A DNA stretch of 64,000 nucleotides from Halomonas elongata DSM 2581 (GTDB taxonomy: Bacteria; Pseudomonadota; Gammaproteobacteria; Pseudomonadales; Halomonadaceae). The position numbers were made by a program, and so were the translations under genes. Position 1 is the first letter of the stretch. Each line of letters starts with the position of its first letter. This document shows, in pieces, positions 6,839 through 16,091 of the stretch. A model generated the notes under the pieces. It worked only from the letters and a program-made list of their open reading frames with translations, was not told the DNA's origin and did no database searches. The DNA is taken from positions 1,736,001 to 1,800,000 of the forward strand of contig NC_014532.2 of NCBI RefSeq assembly GCF_000196875.2. Reading direction: 5' to 3'.

Positions 6839-9517
6839 TTATTCGGCGAGATCCAGCGTCATGGTGACCATGGGGGGATCGCTGGAGTTGTCCTTTGGCT
6901 CGATCGCAAAGCCCAGCTCCTCGGCCATTTTGACCATCCGGTGATTTTCACGCAGCACATCGGCAAAGACATGCCGGATACCTGTACTGCGGGCATAGTC
7001 AAGGATCTTCTCCATCAGGCAATAGCCCAGACCACTCCCTTTCATGTCACTGCGCACCATAATGGCCAACTCGGCATCTTCCTTGTCGGGGGTGGCTAAC
7101 AGGCGAACGACTCCGACGATACTTGCTTCACCGGGTGGCATCGCGACAAAAGCCATCTCTCTGTCATAGTCGATCTGGGTCAGGCGGGCCGCAAAGGCAT
7201 GGTCGAAGTTCTGGATGGTGTTGAAGAAGCGTAGTCGTACATCCTCCTTGGATGATCGACGAAGCATATCGACCAGAGCGTTTTCATCCTCGGGCCGAAT
7301 AGGCCGCAAGTCGTAGCGCCCGCCATGCTGGGTCTCGATTTCTTGTTCCAGCTGATATGGGTAGGGGCGAATGGCAAGTGGGCGTCGATGGGCGCGCTCG
7401 GCCCGCACGACAATACGGGCATCCAGGGCAATGACCCCAGAGGGATCGGCGAGAAGCGGATTGATGTCCAGTTCGACGACCCGTTCTAGCCCACATACCA
7501 GATGAGACAGCTTGATGAGCGTCAGTGTGATCGCCTCGAGGTCGGCCGCCGGACGATCCCGATAGCCACGCAGCAGGCGTGAGATCCGCGATTCCTGGAT
7601 CATCTCGCGCGCCAGCAGTTGGTTGAGCGGTGGCAGGCCGACAACGCGATCACCGATGACCTCGACAGCCGTGCCACCTTGCCCGAACAGGATGAGCGGC
7701 CCGAACACACTGTCTTCGGCGACGCCCACGATCAGTTCATGCGCGTCCGGACGGTGAATCATCGACTGTACGTTGAAGCCATCGATGCGCGCTTTGGGGG
7801 CGATGCTCTGGATGCTGGCGAGCATATCCTCGGCTGCCTGGAGCACGGCACCGGGGGAGGCCAGATTCAACTGCACTCCGCCCACATCGGACTTGTGGGA
7901 AATATCGCGGGACAGGATCTTCACCACGACCGGAAAGCCCAATTGCTGCGCCGCCTGGCTGGCTTCTTCTGGTGTCCGTGCCGTAATGGCCGGGGCTGTC
8001 GGGATGTCGTAAGCGGCGAGTATCGCGGTGGCCTCGGGTTCCGTCAGGACGCTGCGCCCATCTTCCAGGACTCCGTCGATGATCGACTCCGCCTTGGCCT
8101 GATCGATCGTGATGGCATCGGAAACCGCCGGCGGTGTTTCCATCAACGACTGTTGATTTCGCCAATAACTGGATAAGTGTCGAAGGGCCCGGATGGCCTG
8201 TTCCGGGGTCTCGTAGGTTGGAATTCGCCGGGAGGCAAACAAACGACGCGCCTCGGTAGGCGACTTTTCACCCAGCCAGCAAGTCAGCACGGGAGGTCGT
8301 CGCGAACCGAGGGTTTCGACGACAGCCTGGGCGGCATCCAGACTGTCGGCGACCGCCACGGGACAGTTCATGACAAAGATGGCGTCGATATCGGGTTCAT
8401 CGAGCAGTGCATCGAGTGCTCCCGCGTAACGTTGTCCCGGCGCATCACCGAGGATGTCCACGGGGTTCGCGTGTGACCAGTCCTTCGGCAGCAAGGCATC
8501 CAGGCGCTTCAACGTCGCCTCGGAAAGCTCGGCTAATTGACCGTGCATGTCGGCCAGCTCATCGACAGCGAGAACGCCGACTCCTCCACCGTTGGTGAGG
8601 ATGGCGAGTCGATCCCCCTTGACGCGAATGCCGGTCGCCAGTGTTCCTGCCGCTTGAAAGAGCTCATCGAGTGTGCGGACTCGCAACATCCCCGCGCGAC
8701 GGAAGGCTGCGTCGTAGACGGCATCGGCGCCGGCAAGCGCTCCGGTATGCGACAGCGCAGCTTTGGCACCGGCAGTGCTGCGTCCCGCCTTGACGACCAC
8801 GACAGGCTTGTTGCGTGACGCCATCCGGGCTGCCGAGAGAAACTTGCGTGCTTCAGTAACAGCTTCGGCGTAGAGCAGAATGGAATGTGTCTTGGGATCG
8901 AGCGCCAGATAATCGAGCATATCGCCGAAGTCGACATCGCTCATGGAGCCGAGAGAGGCGACATGAGAGAAGCCGATACCTCGGGCCGAGGCCCAATCGA
9001 GGATCGATGTCGCCACCGCACCCGATTGGGTGACGAAAGCGATATCGCCCTTCGCTGGGGTGAGGTGCGCAAAGCTGGCATTGATGCCCACGTGTGGTGA
9101 CAGAATGCCCAGACAATTGGGACCGACAATTCTCATTAGAAAAGGCTTGGCGGCCTCCAGCATTGCTTTCTTCAGTGCATCGCCATCTTCATTCTCGCCC
9201 TCGCCAAAGCCAGCCGAGATCACGACCGCGGCGCGACAGCCTCGCGTACCGAGCTCATGAATCAACTCCGGCACGGTAGCGGCAGGGGTGGCAATGATCG
9301 CCAGGTCGGGGGCTAGCGGTAGTTCGCTTATTGTTTGGTAGTTCAGGGTCGAGCGGATAGCTCGTTCCCTGGGGTTTACGGTGAGAATCGGACCGGCGAA
9401 GCCTGCTCCGTAGAGATTTCTGGCCAGCACTGCCCCCACCGATCCAGGGCGATTGCTGGCACCGATCAGGGCAATCGTGGAGGGTGAGAACAATGCATCA
9501 AGATTGCGAATCGACAT
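6839..9517 (-). CDS. pat: ADP-forming acyl-CoA synthetase/GNAT fusion, Pat-type lysine acetyltransferase
   Basis: An 892-residue protein with the Pat/PatZ architecture: CoA-binding Rossmann domain (about 1-140, with IALIGASNRPGSVG), succinyl-CoA-ligase-like domains (to about 460), ATP-grasp domain (about 485-700, GFPVVVKILSRDISHKSDVG) and a C-terminal GNAT acetyltransferase (about 730-890, with MKGSGLGYCLMEKIL). Pat enzymes acetylate acetyl-CoA synthetase and other proteins on lysine. Here H257 in ALSHTGALAG lies where ADP-forming acetyl-CoA synthetases carry their phospho-histidine. The ATG at 9517 follows GGAGGG on its strand. The gene appears monocistronic and diverges from the alcohol dehydrogenase, with a 270-base shared upstream region. 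Confidence 0.88.
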   Translation of the reverse strand: MSIRNLDALFSPSTIALIGASNRPGSVGAVLARNLYGAGFAGPILTVNPRERAIRSTLNYQTISELPLAPDLAIIATPAATVPELIHELGTRGCRAAVVISAGFGEGENEDGDALKKAMLEAAKPFLMRIVGPNCLGILSPHVGINASFAHLTPAKGDIAFVTQSGAVATSILDWASARGIGFSHVASLGSMSDVDFGDMLDYLALDPKTHSILLYAEAVTEARKFLSAARMASRNKPVVVVKAGRSTAGAKAALSHTGALAGADAVYDAAFRRAGMLRVRTLDELFQAAGTLATGIRVKGDRLAILTNGGGVGVLAVDELADMHGQLAELSEATLKRLDALLPKDWSHANPVDILGDAPGQRYAGALDALLDEPDIDAIFVMNCPVAVADSLDAAQAVVETLGSRRPPVLTCWLGEKSPTEARRLFASRRIPTYETPEQAIRALRHLSSYWRNQQSLMETPPAVSDAITIDQAKAESIIDGVLEDGRSVLTEPEATAILAAYDIPTAPAITARTPEEASQAAQQLGFPVVVKILSRDISHKSDVGGVQLNLASPGAVLQAAEDMLASIQSIAPKARIDGFNVQSMIHRPDAHELIVGVAEDSVFGPLILFGQGGTAVEVIGDRVVGLPPLNQLLAREMIQESRISRLLRGYRDRPAADLEAITLTLIKLSHLVCGLERVVELDINPLLADPSGVIALDARIVVRAERAHRRPLAIRPYPYQLEQEIETQHGGRYDLRPIRPEDENALVDMLRRSSKEDVRLRFFNTIQNFDHAFAARLTQIDYDREMAFVAMPPGEASIVGVVRLLATPDKEDAELAIMVRSDMKGSGLGYCLMEKILDYARSTGIRHVFADVLRENHRMVKMAEELGFAIEPKDNSSDPPMVTMTLDLAE

Positions 9518-9662
9518 CAATGCCCTCCAAAAGCATTGCCGCCTTGAGTTGTCCCGTCAGAGCCCCTGCAACCTGCTGTCATCATACGTCTAAATGGACG
9601 GGTCGGGCATTACCTTCTGCCATCAGGGTCTTGACCTTGATCATGTTGCAGGTTCAGGCATC

Positions 9663-9737
9663 TGCTATGCTGCTTTTGCCTATCATGAGGCGTAGCTGCG
9701 AGAAGAGGCTTCTCGGTCGGCCGGGCTAAGCATAGCA
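9663..9737 (+). promoter_or_regulatory. Nested inverted repeats in the alcohol dehydrogenase leader
   Basis: Outer arms TGCTATGC (9663-9670) and GCATAGCA (9730-9737) enclose a hairpin CGAGAAG/CTTCTCG (9699-9705 and 9709-9715). The structure lies 50 bases before the dehydrogenase start. It could be a leader RNA fold or a terminator for upstream transcription; there is no T tract. Confidence 0.35.
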
Positions 9738-9788
9738 GCTAATTTAGTATGGTCCCGTGGGTAGTGACTCTCGTGGAGTACGACAACG

Positions 9789-10820
9789 ATGAAAGCGCTT
9801 GTATATGAAGGGGTGGGTCAACGTGCCTGGAAAGACAAGCCGAAGCCGGCGATCGAGGCCCCTACTGATGCTGTGGTAAGGATTACCCATACCACGATCT
9901 GCGGTACAGACCTGCATATCCTGAAAGGGGATGTCCCTGCTGTGGAGTCCGGCAGGACCCTGGGGCACGAAGGCATAGGCGTCGTCGAAGAAATAGGCGA
10001 GGGCGTGGCCAATCTGAAGAAAGGCGATCAGGTTCTCATTTCCTGTATCACGTCCTGCGGTCGTTGCGATTACTGCAAACAGGCAATGTATTCCCACTGT
10101 CGTGATGGAGGCTGGATCCTCGGCCATTTGATCGATGGTACGCAGGCCGAATATGTCCGCATTCCACATGCCGACAATAGTCTCTATCGCTTACCGTCCG
10201 GACTCGAGCCTGCGGCGGCGCTCATGCTGAGTGATATCCTGCCTACCGGACATGAAATCGGTGCGCTCAATGGCGAGGTCCACCTGGGGGATACCATCGC
10301 TATCATTGGGGCTGGCCCCATAGGCCTGGCTGCCTTGCTGACGTCTCGCTTCTATTCGCCGGCACGCATCATCGTGATCGATCCCGACGAGAACCGCCTG
10401 GCCGTGGCACGCCAGTTCGGAGCTACCGATACCATTGCCGTTGACCCCGTGGAAACCGTATTGAAGATGACCGACGGCGAGGGTGTGGATGTCGCCATGG
10501 AAGCGGTGGGTATCCCGGAGACCTTCGATGTGTGTCAGCGAATCCTGCGCCCCGGCGGCCGCCTCGCCAACATGGGGGTCCACGGCCACAGTGTCGAGTT
10601 TCATCTCGAGGATCTTTGGATAAAGAACGTCACCATCCGTACGGGACTGGTGAATACCAATACCATCCCTGTGCTGATGCGTTTCCTGGAATCCGGCGGC
10701 ATCGATGCCGAAGGCTTGGTCACCCACCGGTTTGCGCTCGACGACATCGAGCAGGCCTATGACGTGTTCTCGCGAGCGGCGTCTGAAAAAGCCATCAAGA
10801 TGCTGCTCACCGCCGAATAG
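9789..10820 (+). CDS. Zinc-dependent alcohol dehydrogenase (MDR superfamily)
   Basis: A 343-residue cytoplasmic NAD(P)-dependent dehydrogenase. Catalytic zinc ligands C38 (ICGTDLH) and H60-E61 (LGHEG) are present, as is the structural zinc set C90, C93, C96 and C104. The Rossmann motif GAGPIG is at 174-179, and an aspartate in IVIDPDENR near 196 suggests NAD rather than NADP. The sequence resembles a group of bacterial alcohol dehydrogenases acting on short primary or secondary alcohols; the exact substrate is not visible. GGAG at about 9776 supports the ATG. It stands alone, followed by a strong bidirectional hairpin and a tRNA gene on the other strand. Confidence 0.88.
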   Translation: MKALVYEGVGQRAWKDKPKPAIEAPTDAVVRITHTTICGTDLHILKGDVPAVESGRTLGHEGIGVVEEIGEGVANLKKGDQVLISCITSCGRCDYCKQAMYSHCRDGGWILGHLIDGTQAEYVRIPHADNSLYRLPSGLEPAAALMLSDILPTGHEIGALNGEVHLGDTIAIIGAGPIGLAALLTSRFYSPARIIVIDPDENRLAVARQFGATDTIAVDPVETVLKMTDGEGVDVAMEAVGIPETFDVCQRILRPGGRLANMGVHGHSVEFHLEDLWIKNVTIRTGLVNTNTIPVLMRFLESGGIDAEGLVTHRFALDDIEQAYDVFSRAASEKAIKMLLTAE

Positions 10821-10875
10821 GGGGCCTCGGCGCGCGGGTTCTGACGTGATGTTGGCATTTTTTTAACGCAACGAA

Positions 10876-10911
10876 AAACCGTCACCCGGCATGACCCGTG
10901 AGTGGCGGTTT
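10876..10911. terminator. Hairpin between alcohol dehydrogenase and tRNA-Pro
   Basis: AAACCGTCAC (10876-10885) pairs with GTGGCGGTTT (10902-10911) with one G-U. Read on the minus strand the stem is followed by TTTTTCG, so it is a good terminator for tRNA-Pro; it also follows the dehydrogenase on the plus strand. Confidence 0.8.
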
Positions 10912-10923
10912 CTCTGATGTTTC

Positions 10924-11000
10924 TGGTCGGAGCGACTGGATTCGAACCAGCGACCTTTGCAACCCCATTGCAACGCGCTACCAAGCTGCGCCACGCTCCG
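10924..11000 (-). tRNA. tRNA-Pro, anticodon GGG
   Basis: All arms fold: acceptor CGGAGCG/CGCTCCG, D arm closed by GCGC/GCGC, anticodon stem TTGCA/TGCAA with loop ATGGGGT giving anticodon GGG, and T arm GCTGG-TTCGAAT-CCAGT. The 3' CCA is encoded (bases 10924-10926 on the complementary strand). It reads CCC and CCU codons. The upstream minus-strand sequence contains TAGTATACG, a plausible -10 region, near 11054-11062. Confidence 0.97.
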
Positions 11001-11203
11001 ACTCCATTCCCTGGTCGACCCTTGTGCGTCTTAGGCCTCCCCGAGAACGAGGCGTATACTAGCGCGTTCGTGAGCAAATGAAAAGCCCCTTTTGCGCTTT
11101 TGTTTCAATTGCTTGGCCAATGAAGCCAGTGATGGTGTCCGGCTGCCGGGCTTTGCCACAATACCGCATGTCGAAAAGGGCGATGAGATGAACGGGGGGC
11201 GAG

Positions 11204-11578
11204 ATGCCATTGATCATGGGGATGAGCATGCTGCTGGCATGCCAGATGCTGGGCGAGCTGGTGACACGGGGGCTGACGTTGCCGGTACCTGGGCCGGTGA
11301 TCGGCATGGTGATCCTGCTGGCGGCCTTGATAGTGCGGGGCAAGGTGCCGTCGAGCCTCAGGATGACCGGTGAGGGGCTGCTGCGTTACTTGACGTTGCT
11401 GTTTGTGCCGGCGGGTGTCGGCTTGATGGTCCATGGTGCCCTGATCGGTGCCGATCTGCTGTCGATCGCCGTGACGCTGGTGGGCTCCACGGCCATGACC
11501 CTGGCGGTGACCGCTTGGGTGTTGTCATATCTGCAACGACGAGGCGAGGGCAAGGCTGACGGCGAGGATGGCGCATGA
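11204..11578 (+). CDS. LrgA/CidA-family membrane protein
   Basis: A 124-residue inner-membrane protein with four hydrophobic segments and the family hallmark LTLPVPGPVIGMVILLAAL near the N terminus. LrgA/CidA proteins were first described as holin-like or antiholin-like factors and are now also linked to small-acid transport (pyruvate, glycolate) with their LrgB partner. The start at 11204 follows GGGGGGCGAG. The stop overlaps the ATG of the next gene by four bases, so the two are translationally coupled. No LytTR regulator is adjacent, so I cannot say which signal controls it. Confidence 0.88.
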   Translation: MPLIMGMSMLLACQMLGELVTRGLTLPVPGPVIGMVILLAALIVRGKVPSSLRMTGEGLLRYLTLLFVPAGVGLMVHGALIGADLLSIAVTLVGSTAMTLAVTAWVLSYLQRRGEGKADGEDGA

Positions 11579-12306
11579 ATGTAGCGGCTCTTGATCAGTT
11601 GTGGGTCTATCTTTCCGGTAACCCATTGCTGTCGTTGTTGGTGACACTGCTGGCCTTCATGATCGCGGTACGCCTCAATCGCGCCCTGGGCGGTACGCCG
11701 CTGCTGCACCCGGTCACCCTGTCCATCGCCATCCTGATCGGCTTCCTGCTGCTGGTCGACATGGATTACGCCACCTATTTCGAAGGGGCGCAGTTCATCC
11801 ACTTCCTGCTGGGACCGGCCACGGTCGCCCTGGCGATTCCCCTATATGACCATCGCGAGCGCGTCCGGCGCCTGCTGGGGCCGCTGCTGTTGGCCTGTAT
11901 CGCGGGCATCCTGACCGCGGTGACCAGCACCGTCGGCCTGGCGCTGCTGTTCGGGGTGCGCCAGGAAACCTTGCTGTCGTTGGCGCCGCGCTCGGTCACC
12001 TCGCCCATTGCCATGGGCATCGCCGAGCAGATCGGGGGGATTCCCTCGCTGGCGGCGGGGCTGGTGCTGCTGACGGGTTCCATCGGCTGTGCCCTCGGTC
12101 CTGCCATCTTCCGCCTGCTGAAGATCACCGATCCGGCGGTACAAGGCTTCACCATGGGGCTGTCGGCCCATGGGTTCGGTACGGCTCATTCCTTCGCTCG
12201 CCTGGGGGCAGTGGCGGGGGCCTTTTCGGGCCTTTCGATGGGGCTGACGGGCCTGCTGACCGCCTTCCTCCTGCCGCTGATCACGCGGCTTCTTGGCCTG
12301 AGTTGA
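11575..12306 (+). CDS. LrgB/CidB-family membrane protein
   Basis: A 243-residue polytopic membrane protein, the usual partner of LrgA. It shows conserved LrgB segments: HPVTLSIAILIGF near residue 42, FLLGPATVALAIPLY near 80, APRSVTSPIAMGIAEQIGG near 138 and GLSAHGFGTAHSF near 200. In plants and several bacteria the fused or paired LrgAB acts in glycolate or pyruvate movement; in Gram-positives it affects autolysis. Which applies here is not visible. It is in an operon with the LrgA-like gene at 11204. Confidence 0.9.
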   Translation: MNVAALDQLWVYLSGNPLLSLLVTLLAFMIAVRLNRALGGTPLLHPVTLSIAILIGFLLLVDMDYATYFEGAQFIHFLLGPATVALAIPLYDHRERVRRLLGPLLLACIAGILTAVTSTVGLALLFGVRQETLLSLAPRSVTSPIAMGIAEQIGGIPSLAAGLVLLTGSIGCALGPAIFRLLKITDPAVQGFTMGLSAHGFGTAHSFARLGAVAGAFSGLSMGLTGLLTAFLLPLITRLLGLS

Positions 12307-12389
12307 CGCCTGCCGCTTTGACATCATCGGGGCTTCGGCGCGTGCATGGTCTAGGTTCAAGGAACAGGATGCGTCGAAGGAGCATGGCA

Positions 12390-12563
12390 ATGTGGCGAGT
12401 GATCAAGTCGGTTCTGGCGGCCTTCTTCGGGGTGCAGAAGGAGAGCCGTCGACACGAGGATTTTTCTCGCGGGCGGGCTTCGCACTTCATCATTGCCGGC
12501 ATCCTGATGGGGGCAGGGCTGGTGCTGTTGATTGCTTTGGTCGCCTCGTTGGCCGCGCGTTAG
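12390..12563 (+). CDS. DUF2970 small membrane protein
   Basis: A 57-residue protein beginning MWRVIKSVLAAFFGVQKES with a single membrane helix at about residues 34-55. This matches DUF2970 proteins, which are often found directly upstream of cytochrome oxidase genes in gammaproteobacteria. Two ATGs exist (12384 and 12390); I choose 12390 because AAGGAG at 12376-12381 then has normal spacing. It lies 120 bases before coxB and may be an accessory of oxidase assembly, but no activity is known to me. Confidence 0.75.
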   Translation: MWRVIKSVLAAFFGVQKESRRHEDFSRGRASHFIIAGILMGAGLVLLIALVASLAAR

Positions 12564-12683
12564 TGCCGATCGTTGAGAGTGGCGTTTATGAACCTGCGGC
12601 CGGTCAGGCCGTGACGAATGGCGAGGCTCTTCTATACTCGATCAAGTAGCGGCTAATACAACAACAATGTTCAGGAGGAGGCG

Positions 12684-13802
12684 ATGCGCAAACGGCTCGT
12701 GCGGACAGCGGGATTGGTCGCCTGCTCGGGGCTGTCGGGAAGTGCGCTGGCCAATGGCTGGAACATGCCGGTCGGTGTCACCGATGTCAGTCGCGAGATC
12801 CATTCCCTGCACATGATCATCTTCTGGATATGCGTGGCCATCGGCGTCGTCGTCTTCGGCGTGATGTTCTACTCGCTGTTCCGCTATCGCCGTTCGCGTG
12901 GCGCCAAGGCCGCCAACTTCCATGAACACACCGCCGTGGAAGTCATTTGGACCCTGATCCCGCTCCTGATTCTGGTCGCCATGGCGATCCCCGCCACCGC
13001 AACGCTCAAGACGATGTACGACGCCTCCGAGGCCGACCTGGATGTCATGATCACCGGTCAGCAGTGGCGCTGGCGCTATTCCTATCTCGGCGAGGAGGTG
13101 GCTTTCACCTCCAACCTGGCGACATCGCGTTCCCAGGTCAGCGGGGAGAGCGAGAAAGGCGAGAACTACCTGCTCGAGGTCGATGAACCCCTGGTGTTGC
13201 CGGTGGATCGCAAGGTACGCCTGCTGATGACTTCGGACGACGTCATTCACTCCTGGTGGGTGCCGGACCTGGCCGTCAAGCAGGATGCCGTGCCGGGCTT
13301 CGTCAACGAGAACTGGGTGCGCATCAACGAGCCGGGGATCTATCGCGGTCAGTGCGCCGAGCTGTGCGGGCGTGATCATGCCTTCATGCCGGTGGTGGTG
13401 AAGGCCGTGGAACCCGAACGATTCGATGCCTGGCTGGCCGAGCGCAAGGAAGCCGCCGCCCAGGAAGCGCTGGGCGTGGACCGCGAGTGGGAGCTGGGCG
13501 AATTGATGGAGCGCGGCGAGCAGGTCTACGGCAGTATCTGCGCTTCCTGCCACCAGCCCGATGGTTCGGGCAGTCCGCCGGCCTTCCCGGCATTGGCCGG
13601 CAATCAAAAGATACTGGACGATCCCGACTATCACATCGACACCGTGGTCAACGGCGTGTCCGGCACGGCGATGCCGGCCTTCCGCAGTACGCTGAATCCT
13701 GTGGAGCTGGCCGCGGTGATCACCTATGAGCGCAATGCCTGGGGCAACGAGACCGGCGATGCCGTACAGCCGGCCGATATTGCCGAGCTACTGGACGAGT
13801 AG
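12684..13802 (+). CDS. coxB: Cytochrome c oxidase subunit II with fused cytochrome c domain
   Basis: A 372-residue membrane protein of the aa3-type oxidase that accepts electrons from cytochrome c. Signal peptide cleavage is likely after SALA (residue 23). Two transmembrane helices (about 43-66 and 86-106) precede the cupredoxin domain. CuA ligands are visible: H189, C224, C228, H232 and M235 (CAELCGRDHAFM). The C-terminal extension is a cytochrome c with CASCH at 286-290 and the axial Met in GTAMPAF near 330, making this a caa3-like subunit. It heads the cluster coxB-coxA-ctaG-coxC. AGGAGG at 12673-12679 gives a strong ribosome site. Confidence 0.96.
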   Translation: MRKRLVRTAGLVACSGLSGSALANGWNMPVGVTDVSREIHSLHMIIFWICVAIGVVVFGVMFYSLFRYRRSRGAKAANFHEHTAVEVIWTLIPLLILVAMAIPATATLKTMYDASEADLDVMITGQQWRWRYSYLGEEVAFTSNLATSRSQVSGESEKGENYLLEVDEPLVLPVDRKVRLLMTSDDVIHSWWVPDLAVKQDAVPGFVNENWVRINEPGIYRGQCAELCGRDHAFMPVVVKAVEPERFDAWLAERKEAAAQEALGVDREWELGELMERGEQVYGSICASCHQPDGSGSPPAFPALAGNQKILDDPDYHIDTVVNGVSGTAMPAFRSTLNPVELAAVITYERNAWGNETGDAVQPADIAELLDE

Positions 13803-13844
13803 GACACAGCGCTTTTCGACGACGGATACCGAGGGGGATAGATC

Positions 13845-15482
13845 ATGGCTTCGCACCTGCCTCCCAGACCCACCGCCCAGCAGAGTCAGGCCGACGCCGG
13901 CGGCATGGCGGCGGACGAGCACCATCATTATGGGCCGCGGGGCCTTAAGCGCTGGTTGCTGACCACCAATCACAAGGAGATCGGTACCCTGTATCTGATC
14001 TTCTCGCTGACGATGTTCTTCATTGGCGGCATCTTCGCCATGGTGGTCCGGGCGGAACTGTTCCAGCCGGGCCTGCAACTGGTCCAGCCCGAATTCTTCA
14101 ATCAGATGACCACCATGCATGGCCTGATCATGGTGTTCGGGGCGGTCATGCCGGCTTTCGTCGGTCTGGCCAACTGGATGGTGCCGCTGCAGATCGGTGC
14201 CCCCGACATGGCGCTGCCGCGCCTCAACAACTTCAGTTTCTGGCTGCTGCCGGTGGCCTTCGCCTTGCTGCTTTCCACCCTGGTGATGCCGGGGGGCGCG
14301 CCCAATTTCGGCTGGACCTTCTATGCGCCGCTCTCGACCACCTATGCACCGCCTTCCACGACCTTTTTCATCTTCTCGCTGCACCTGGCGGGCATCAGTT
14401 CGATCCTCGGCGCGATCAACATCATCGCAACCATCCTCAACCTGCGGACACCGGGCATGCGCCTGATGGACATGTCGCTGTTCGTCTGGACCTGGTTGAT
14501 CACCGCCTTCCTGCTGATTGCCGTGATGCCGGTACTGGCCGGGGTGATCACCATGATGCTGCTGGACATCAACTTCGGTACCAGTTTCTTCAATGCCGCC
14601 GGTGGCGGGGATCCCGTGCTTTTCCAGCACCTGTTCTGGTTCTTCGGGCATCCCGAGGTCTACATCATGATCCTGCCGGCCTTCGGCATCGTCTCGGTGA
14701 TCATTCCGACCTTCGCCCGCAAGCGCCTGTTCGGCTATGCCTCCATGGTGTATGCCACGGCATCCATCGCGATCCTCTCGTTTCTGGTCTGGGCTCACCA
14801 CATGTTCGTCGTCGGCCTGCCGTTGGTGGCGGAGCTGTTCTTCATGTACAGCACCATGCTGATCGCGGTGCCCACCGGGGTGAAGGTCTTCAACTGGATC
14901 ACCACTCTATTCCGCGGTTCTCTCACCTTCGAACCGCCGATGCTGTTTGCCCTGGCCTTCGTGGTGCTGTTCACCATCGGGGGCTTCTCGGGCCTGATGC
15001 TGGCCATCTCGCCGGCTGACTTTCAGTACCACGATACCTATTTCGTGGTCGCGCATTTCCACTATGTGCTGGTGCCCGGGGCGGTGTTCGCCATCATGGC
15101 GGCCGTCTACTACTGGTTGCCCAAGTGGACCGGCCACTACCCGCATACACGGCTTTCACAGTGGCATTTCTGGCTGTCGGTGATCGGGGTGAACCTGACC
15201 TTCTTCCCCATGCACTTTGCCGGGCTGGCCGGCATGCCGAGGCGGATTCCGGATTACGCCCTGCAGTTCGCCGACTTCAACATGGTCACCAGCATCGGGG
15301 CGTTCATGTTCGGCGCCTCGCAGTTGCTCTTCGTGGCCGTGGTGGTGCTCTGTGTGCGCGGCGGCGAGAAGGCGCCGGCCAAGGCCTGGGATGGTGCCGA
15401 GGATCTCGAGTGGACGGTTCCCAGCCCGGCGCCGCTGCACACCTTCGAGACACCACCGCACTTCGAGCCGCATCGGCATTGA
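13845..15482 (+). CDS. coxA: Cytochrome c oxidase subunit I
   Basis: The 545-residue catalytic subunit reducing O2 to water and pumping protons, with twelve membrane helices after a His-rich N-terminal tail (DEHHHYG). The low-spin heme ligand H92 is in MHGLIMVFG. The CuB histidine and cross-linked tyrosine are in [14 protein letters not shown], the CuB His pair is in WAHHMFVVG, and the heme a3/heme a histidines are in [13 protein letters not shown]. The HPEVY form with Glu-Val-Tyr is typical of A-family oxidases. It is co-transcribed with coxB upstream and ctaG downstream. Confidence 0.97.
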   Translation: MASHLPPRPTAQQSQADAGGMAADEHHHYGPRGLKRWLLTTNHKEIGTLYLIFSLTMFFIGGIFAMVVRAELFQPGLQLVQPEFFNQMTTMHGLIMVFGAVMPAFVGLANWMVPLQIGAPDMALPRLNNFSFWLLPVAFALLLSTLVMPGGAPNFGWTFYAPLSTTYAPPSTTFFIFSLHLAGISSILGAINIIATILNLRTPGMRLMDMSLFVWTWLITAFLLIAVMPVLAGVITMMLLDINFGTSFFNAAGGGDPVLFQHLFWFFGHPEVYIMILPAFGIVSVIIPTFARKRLFGYASMVYATASIAILSFLVWAHHMFVVGLPLVAELFFMYSTMLIAVPTGVKVFNWITTLFRGSLTFEPPMLFALAFVVLFTIGGFSGLMLAISPADFQYHDTYFVVAHFHYVLVPGAVFAIMAAVYYWLPKWTGHYPHTRLSQWHFWLSVIGVNLTFFPMHFAGLAGMPRRIPDYALQFADFNMVTSIGAFMFGASQLLFVAVVVLCVRGGEKAPAKAWDGAEDLEWTVPSPAPLHTFETPPHFEPHRH

Positions 15483-15503
15483 TGGCGAAGCCGGGAGGCA
15501 GGC

Positions 15504-16091
15504 ATGACAGAGCGGCATACCGACGACACACGCAGGGGCGTCAGACGTACCGTGGCCAGGACCCTGGTGGCGCTGGCCGGGATGTTCGTCTTCGCTTTCG
15601 CCCTGGTGCCGCTGTACGACGTGTTCTGTCAGGTCACCGGGCTCAACGGCAAGACCTCTAACCAGGCTCAGGCCTTGGTTCACGAGGACGCCGACGAAGG
15701 CCGGGTGGTGACCATGCAGTTCATCACCCGGGGCAGCCCCGGCTTGCCCTGGTCGCTGGAAGCGCATACCCGGCAGGTTCGCGTGCATCCAGGGCAGAGC
15801 GCCGAGGTCGAGTTTACCTTCGAGAACATGGGTGATGAGGTCAGCGTGGCCCGGGCCGTACCCAGCGTGACGCCTTCGCAGGCCTCGCTGCATCTTCGCA
15901 AGCTGGCATGTTTCTGCTTTCAGAATCAACGCCTGGCGCCGGGCGAGCGTTTCGAGGCCCCCCTGGTCTTTCAGTTGACGCGCGACCTGCCGGAGGACAT
16001 CCAGACGGTCACGCTGGTTTATACCCTGTACCGGCAGGACGCGGCACCGTCCCCGGGGAGCGGGGATCAGGTGCGAGGAGGTGACGCATGA
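15504..16091 (+). CDS. ctaG: Cox11/CtaG CuB-assembly protein
   Basis: A 195-residue, single-pass inner-membrane protein (helix about 18-38) with a periplasmic copper-binding domain that delivers copper to the CuB site of subunit I. The hallmark cysteines are present: C136 and C138 in KLACFCFQNQ, and C42 just after the helix (YDVFCQVTGLNGKT). GGGAGG at 15491-15496 supports the start. Its last four bases overlap the ATG of coxC, the common ctaG-coxC arrangement. Confidence 0.95.
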   Translation: MTERHTDDTRRGVRRTVARTLVALAGMFVFAFALVPLYDVFCQVTGLNGKTSNQAQALVHEDADEGRVVTMQFITRGSPGLPWSLEAHTRQVRVHPGQSAEVEFTFENMGDEVSVARAVPSVTPSQASLHLRKLACFCFQNQRLAPGERFEAPLVFQLTRDLPEDIQTVTLVYTLYRQDAAPSPGSGDQVRGGDA

